From: Symsagittifera roscoffensis | Lineage: Eukaryota; Xenacoelomorpha; Acoela; Convolutidae | DNA length: 42,855 nucleotides | Assembly: GCF_963678635.1 (NCBI RefSeq) | Contig: NW_026971239.1 | Coordinates: 1 to 42,855 of the forward strand | Direction: 5' to 3' | Shown here: piece by piece, positions 42,726-42,855 of the stretch | Layout of the letters: each line of letters starts with the position of its first letter | How positions within the stretch are numbered: position 1 is the first letter of the stretch | Made by a program: the position numbers and the translations under genes | The notes under the pieces: model-generated | What the model saw: the letters and a program-made list of their open reading frames with translations, nothing else | What the model was told of the DNA's origin: nothing | Databases searched by the model: none

Positions 42726-42855
42726 TTATTTCATTCAAATAAAGGACTTAGACTAGTTTCTTATCTGACACTTATTTGAACTTCGAATAGAAATTAGCGA
42801 TGCAAATTTTAAAAAAGCAAGAATAGTGATCGATGGTTTAGCGCTAAACATTTAT

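Overview
The window looks like gene-poor, repeat-dominated nuclear DNA of an animal, probably an invertebrate. Supporting this are a long satellite with higher-order structure, a Ty3/Gypsy-type LTR retrotransposon with a serine-tRNA primer site, two non-LTR retrotransposons with apurinic-endonuclease-like and reverse transcriptase domains, GT-AG intron-like signals and AT-rich spacers. I recognise no host housekeeping gene, no bacterial operon and no CRISPR array. The species cannot be named from the sequence.

Layout. (1) 1-13904: about 142 head-to-tail copies of a 98-bp AT-rich satellite, running off the left edge and organised in successive higher-order blocks of 14, 8/9 and 12/8 monomers. 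(2) 13905-14996: unique spacer, then copies of a second repeat family spaced roughly 540-700 bp (starts near 14142, 14842, 41022, 41560 and 42211). The fact that this family lies on both sides suggests it is the background into which much of the middle was inserted. (3) 14997-23537: an LTR retrotransposon (236-bp LTRs, GATAT target duplication) inserted in the second copy of that family. It is broken by frameshifts and deletions and carries a 1.73-kb tandem duplication of its integrase region. (4) 23801-31072: short unrecognised ORFs on both strands, split by a minus-strand non-LTR element (E2), which is itself split by a plus-strand non-LTR element (E1). E1 is nearly open from the end of ORF1 through ORF2. 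(5) 31073-39680: a composite tandem array. A roughly 2.57-kb unit carries convergent small ORFs, about 200-bp inverted-repeat arms and a tRNA-Met 3'-half. Its 1159-bp first part is triplicated at the left end. (6) 39680-41021: exon-like minus-strand sequence and one plus-strand ORF. (7) 41022-42855: three more copies of the second repeat family.

How the parts relate. The order of events can be read from nesting: E1 interrupts the reading frame of E2, and the LTR element interrupts a repeat copy. Most coding sequence belongs to mobile elements. The least explained part is the 29.7-40.6 kb region, where short coding-like segments with splice-like borders, an inverted promoter-like module and a tRNA half are tandemly amplified. 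The satellite's many minus-strand ORFs are by-products of a 98-bp period and are not genes.
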